From positions 28,419 to 92,418 of the forward strand of contig NZ_AFHO01000008.1 of NCBI RefSeq assembly GCF_000218525.1: a stretch of DNA of 64,000 nucleotides, in the 5' to 3' direction. Origin of the DNA: Mesomycoplasma ovipneumoniae SC01. Its GTDB lineage: Bacteria > Bacillota_I > Bacilli_A > Mycoplasmatales > Metamycoplasmataceae. Below are positions 63,713 to 64,000 of this stretch, in pieces. The number at the start of each line of letters is the position of its first letter. Positions within the stretch are counted from its first letter, which is position 1. The notes under the pieces are model-generated. The model did no database searches, was not told the DNA's origin, and saw only the letters and a list, made by a program, of their open reading frames with translations. The position numbers were made by a program, and so were the translations under genes.

Positions 63713-64000
63713 TCTGAGTTTGACAGTTTGGTGACAAAAATTCACTTTTTAATGAATAGAAATATGCAAAAATACCGGTAAATTAGGGTTTTTTTACCTA
63801 TAATCCTAATTTTTATTATTTTAAAACTAACCCTTTGCAAAAAAAAAAAAAAAAAAAATGTTTGGCTTAAAAAAATTTTAAGCTATAATTAGACACACTA
63901 AGAATAAATTAATAAATTTTGATATTGAATTAAGGGGGGGGAATTAGTTATGTTTTTTGCACAGTAAACTCAGATAATGCCATTTTTCCATTATGGCTTT
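63713..64000 (+). mobile_element. Dispersed inverted-repeat element, copy 6 (cut by window end)
   Basis: Left end CTGAGTTTGACAGTTTGGTG, A20 tract at 63839-63858, and promoter, SD and mini-ORF as in the other copies. The right part lies beyond the window. Confidence 0.75.
63896..64000 (+). ncRNA. Putative small RNA of element copy 6 (partial)
   Basis: TTGGCT (63862-63867) and TATAAT (63884-63889), spacer 16. SD AAGGGGGGGGAA. ATG TTT TTT GCA CAG TAA at 63950-63967 encodes MFFAQ. The terminator would be past the window end. Confidence 0.45.

Overview
The window comes from a wall-less Mollicute, most likely a Mesomycoplasma of the hyopneumoniae group (M. hyopneumoniae, flocculare, dispar, ovipneumoniae or a close relative). 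The DNA is very AT-rich and UGA is read as tryptophan: nearly every long gene carries in-frame TGA codons at conserved Trp positions, and the window holds a tRNA-Trp with anticodon UCA. There are many lipoproteins, a PDxFFG-family giant surface protein and a DUF31 lipoprotein protease. The lactate dehydrogenase resembles the P36 antigen of M. hyopneumoniae. The species call is inference. All gene limits here use genetic code 4.

Layout. 1-9164: end of oppF, the 2031-residue PDxFFG protein (with an HEYGH metalloprotease-like motif) and an OppA-like lipoprotein. 9933-17343: asnS, an RDD membrane protein, a UvrD/PcrA helicase, an unknown membrane-anchored protein, ruvA and ruvB. 18227-21275 (minus): a DUF2779 protein and a lipoprotein. 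21491-24361: uvrB and a TsaC/YrdC gene. 24433-27535 (minus): tRNA-Ile, rpsI, rplM, rsmA and a TatD nuclease with an extra N-terminal region. 27619-36136: prs, rsmG, a small copper-chaperone-like protein overlapping a copper-type P-ATPase, smc, rpmG and an Xaa-Pro aminopeptidase. 36217-42703: tRNA-His, then on minus pdhB, pdhA, apt, an amino-acid permease and a lipoprotein. 42908-50293: tRNA-Leu, tRNA-Lys, pfkA, a 40-residue basic protein, an alpha/beta hydrolase, SRP RNA, a YitT protein, an MFS transporter, ldh and a second tRNA-Leu. 50352-57406: the DUF31 lipoprotein, prfA-prmC, gltX, a DUF1934-like protein and trmL. 58042-63623: tRNA-Trp, a split chromate-type transporter, a PD-(D/E)XK nuclease, an hslO-cinA reading frame joined through UGA, trigger factor and a membrane coiled-coil protein.

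The most unusual content is a dispersed repeat present six times (near 9.3, 17.4, 36.4, 48.3, 57.5 and 63.7 kb), always between genes and usually beside a terminator. Full copies have terminal inverted repeats. Inside is a compact transcription unit: an A16-A20 tract, a TTGGTC/TATAAT promoter with exactly 16 bases of otherwise variable spacer, a strong Shine-Dalgarno sequence, an AUG opening a 4-7 codon reading frame (usually MFFV-stop), and a stem-loop plus U-run terminator. Four of the six copies lie between long direct repeats of the flanking DNA (about 29, 63, 90 and 136 bp) that duplicate terminators, a promoter or gene ends, so neighbouring genes stay intact. I read it as a non-autonomous transposable element carrying a small-RNA gene, probably mobilised by a transposase that makes long variable target duplications, as described for IS1634-type elements.

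The genes are otherwise those of a minimal respiratory or mucosal parasite: peptide and amino-acid uptake, glycolysis to lactate and acetyl-CoA, nucleotide salvage, DNA repair, and translation.
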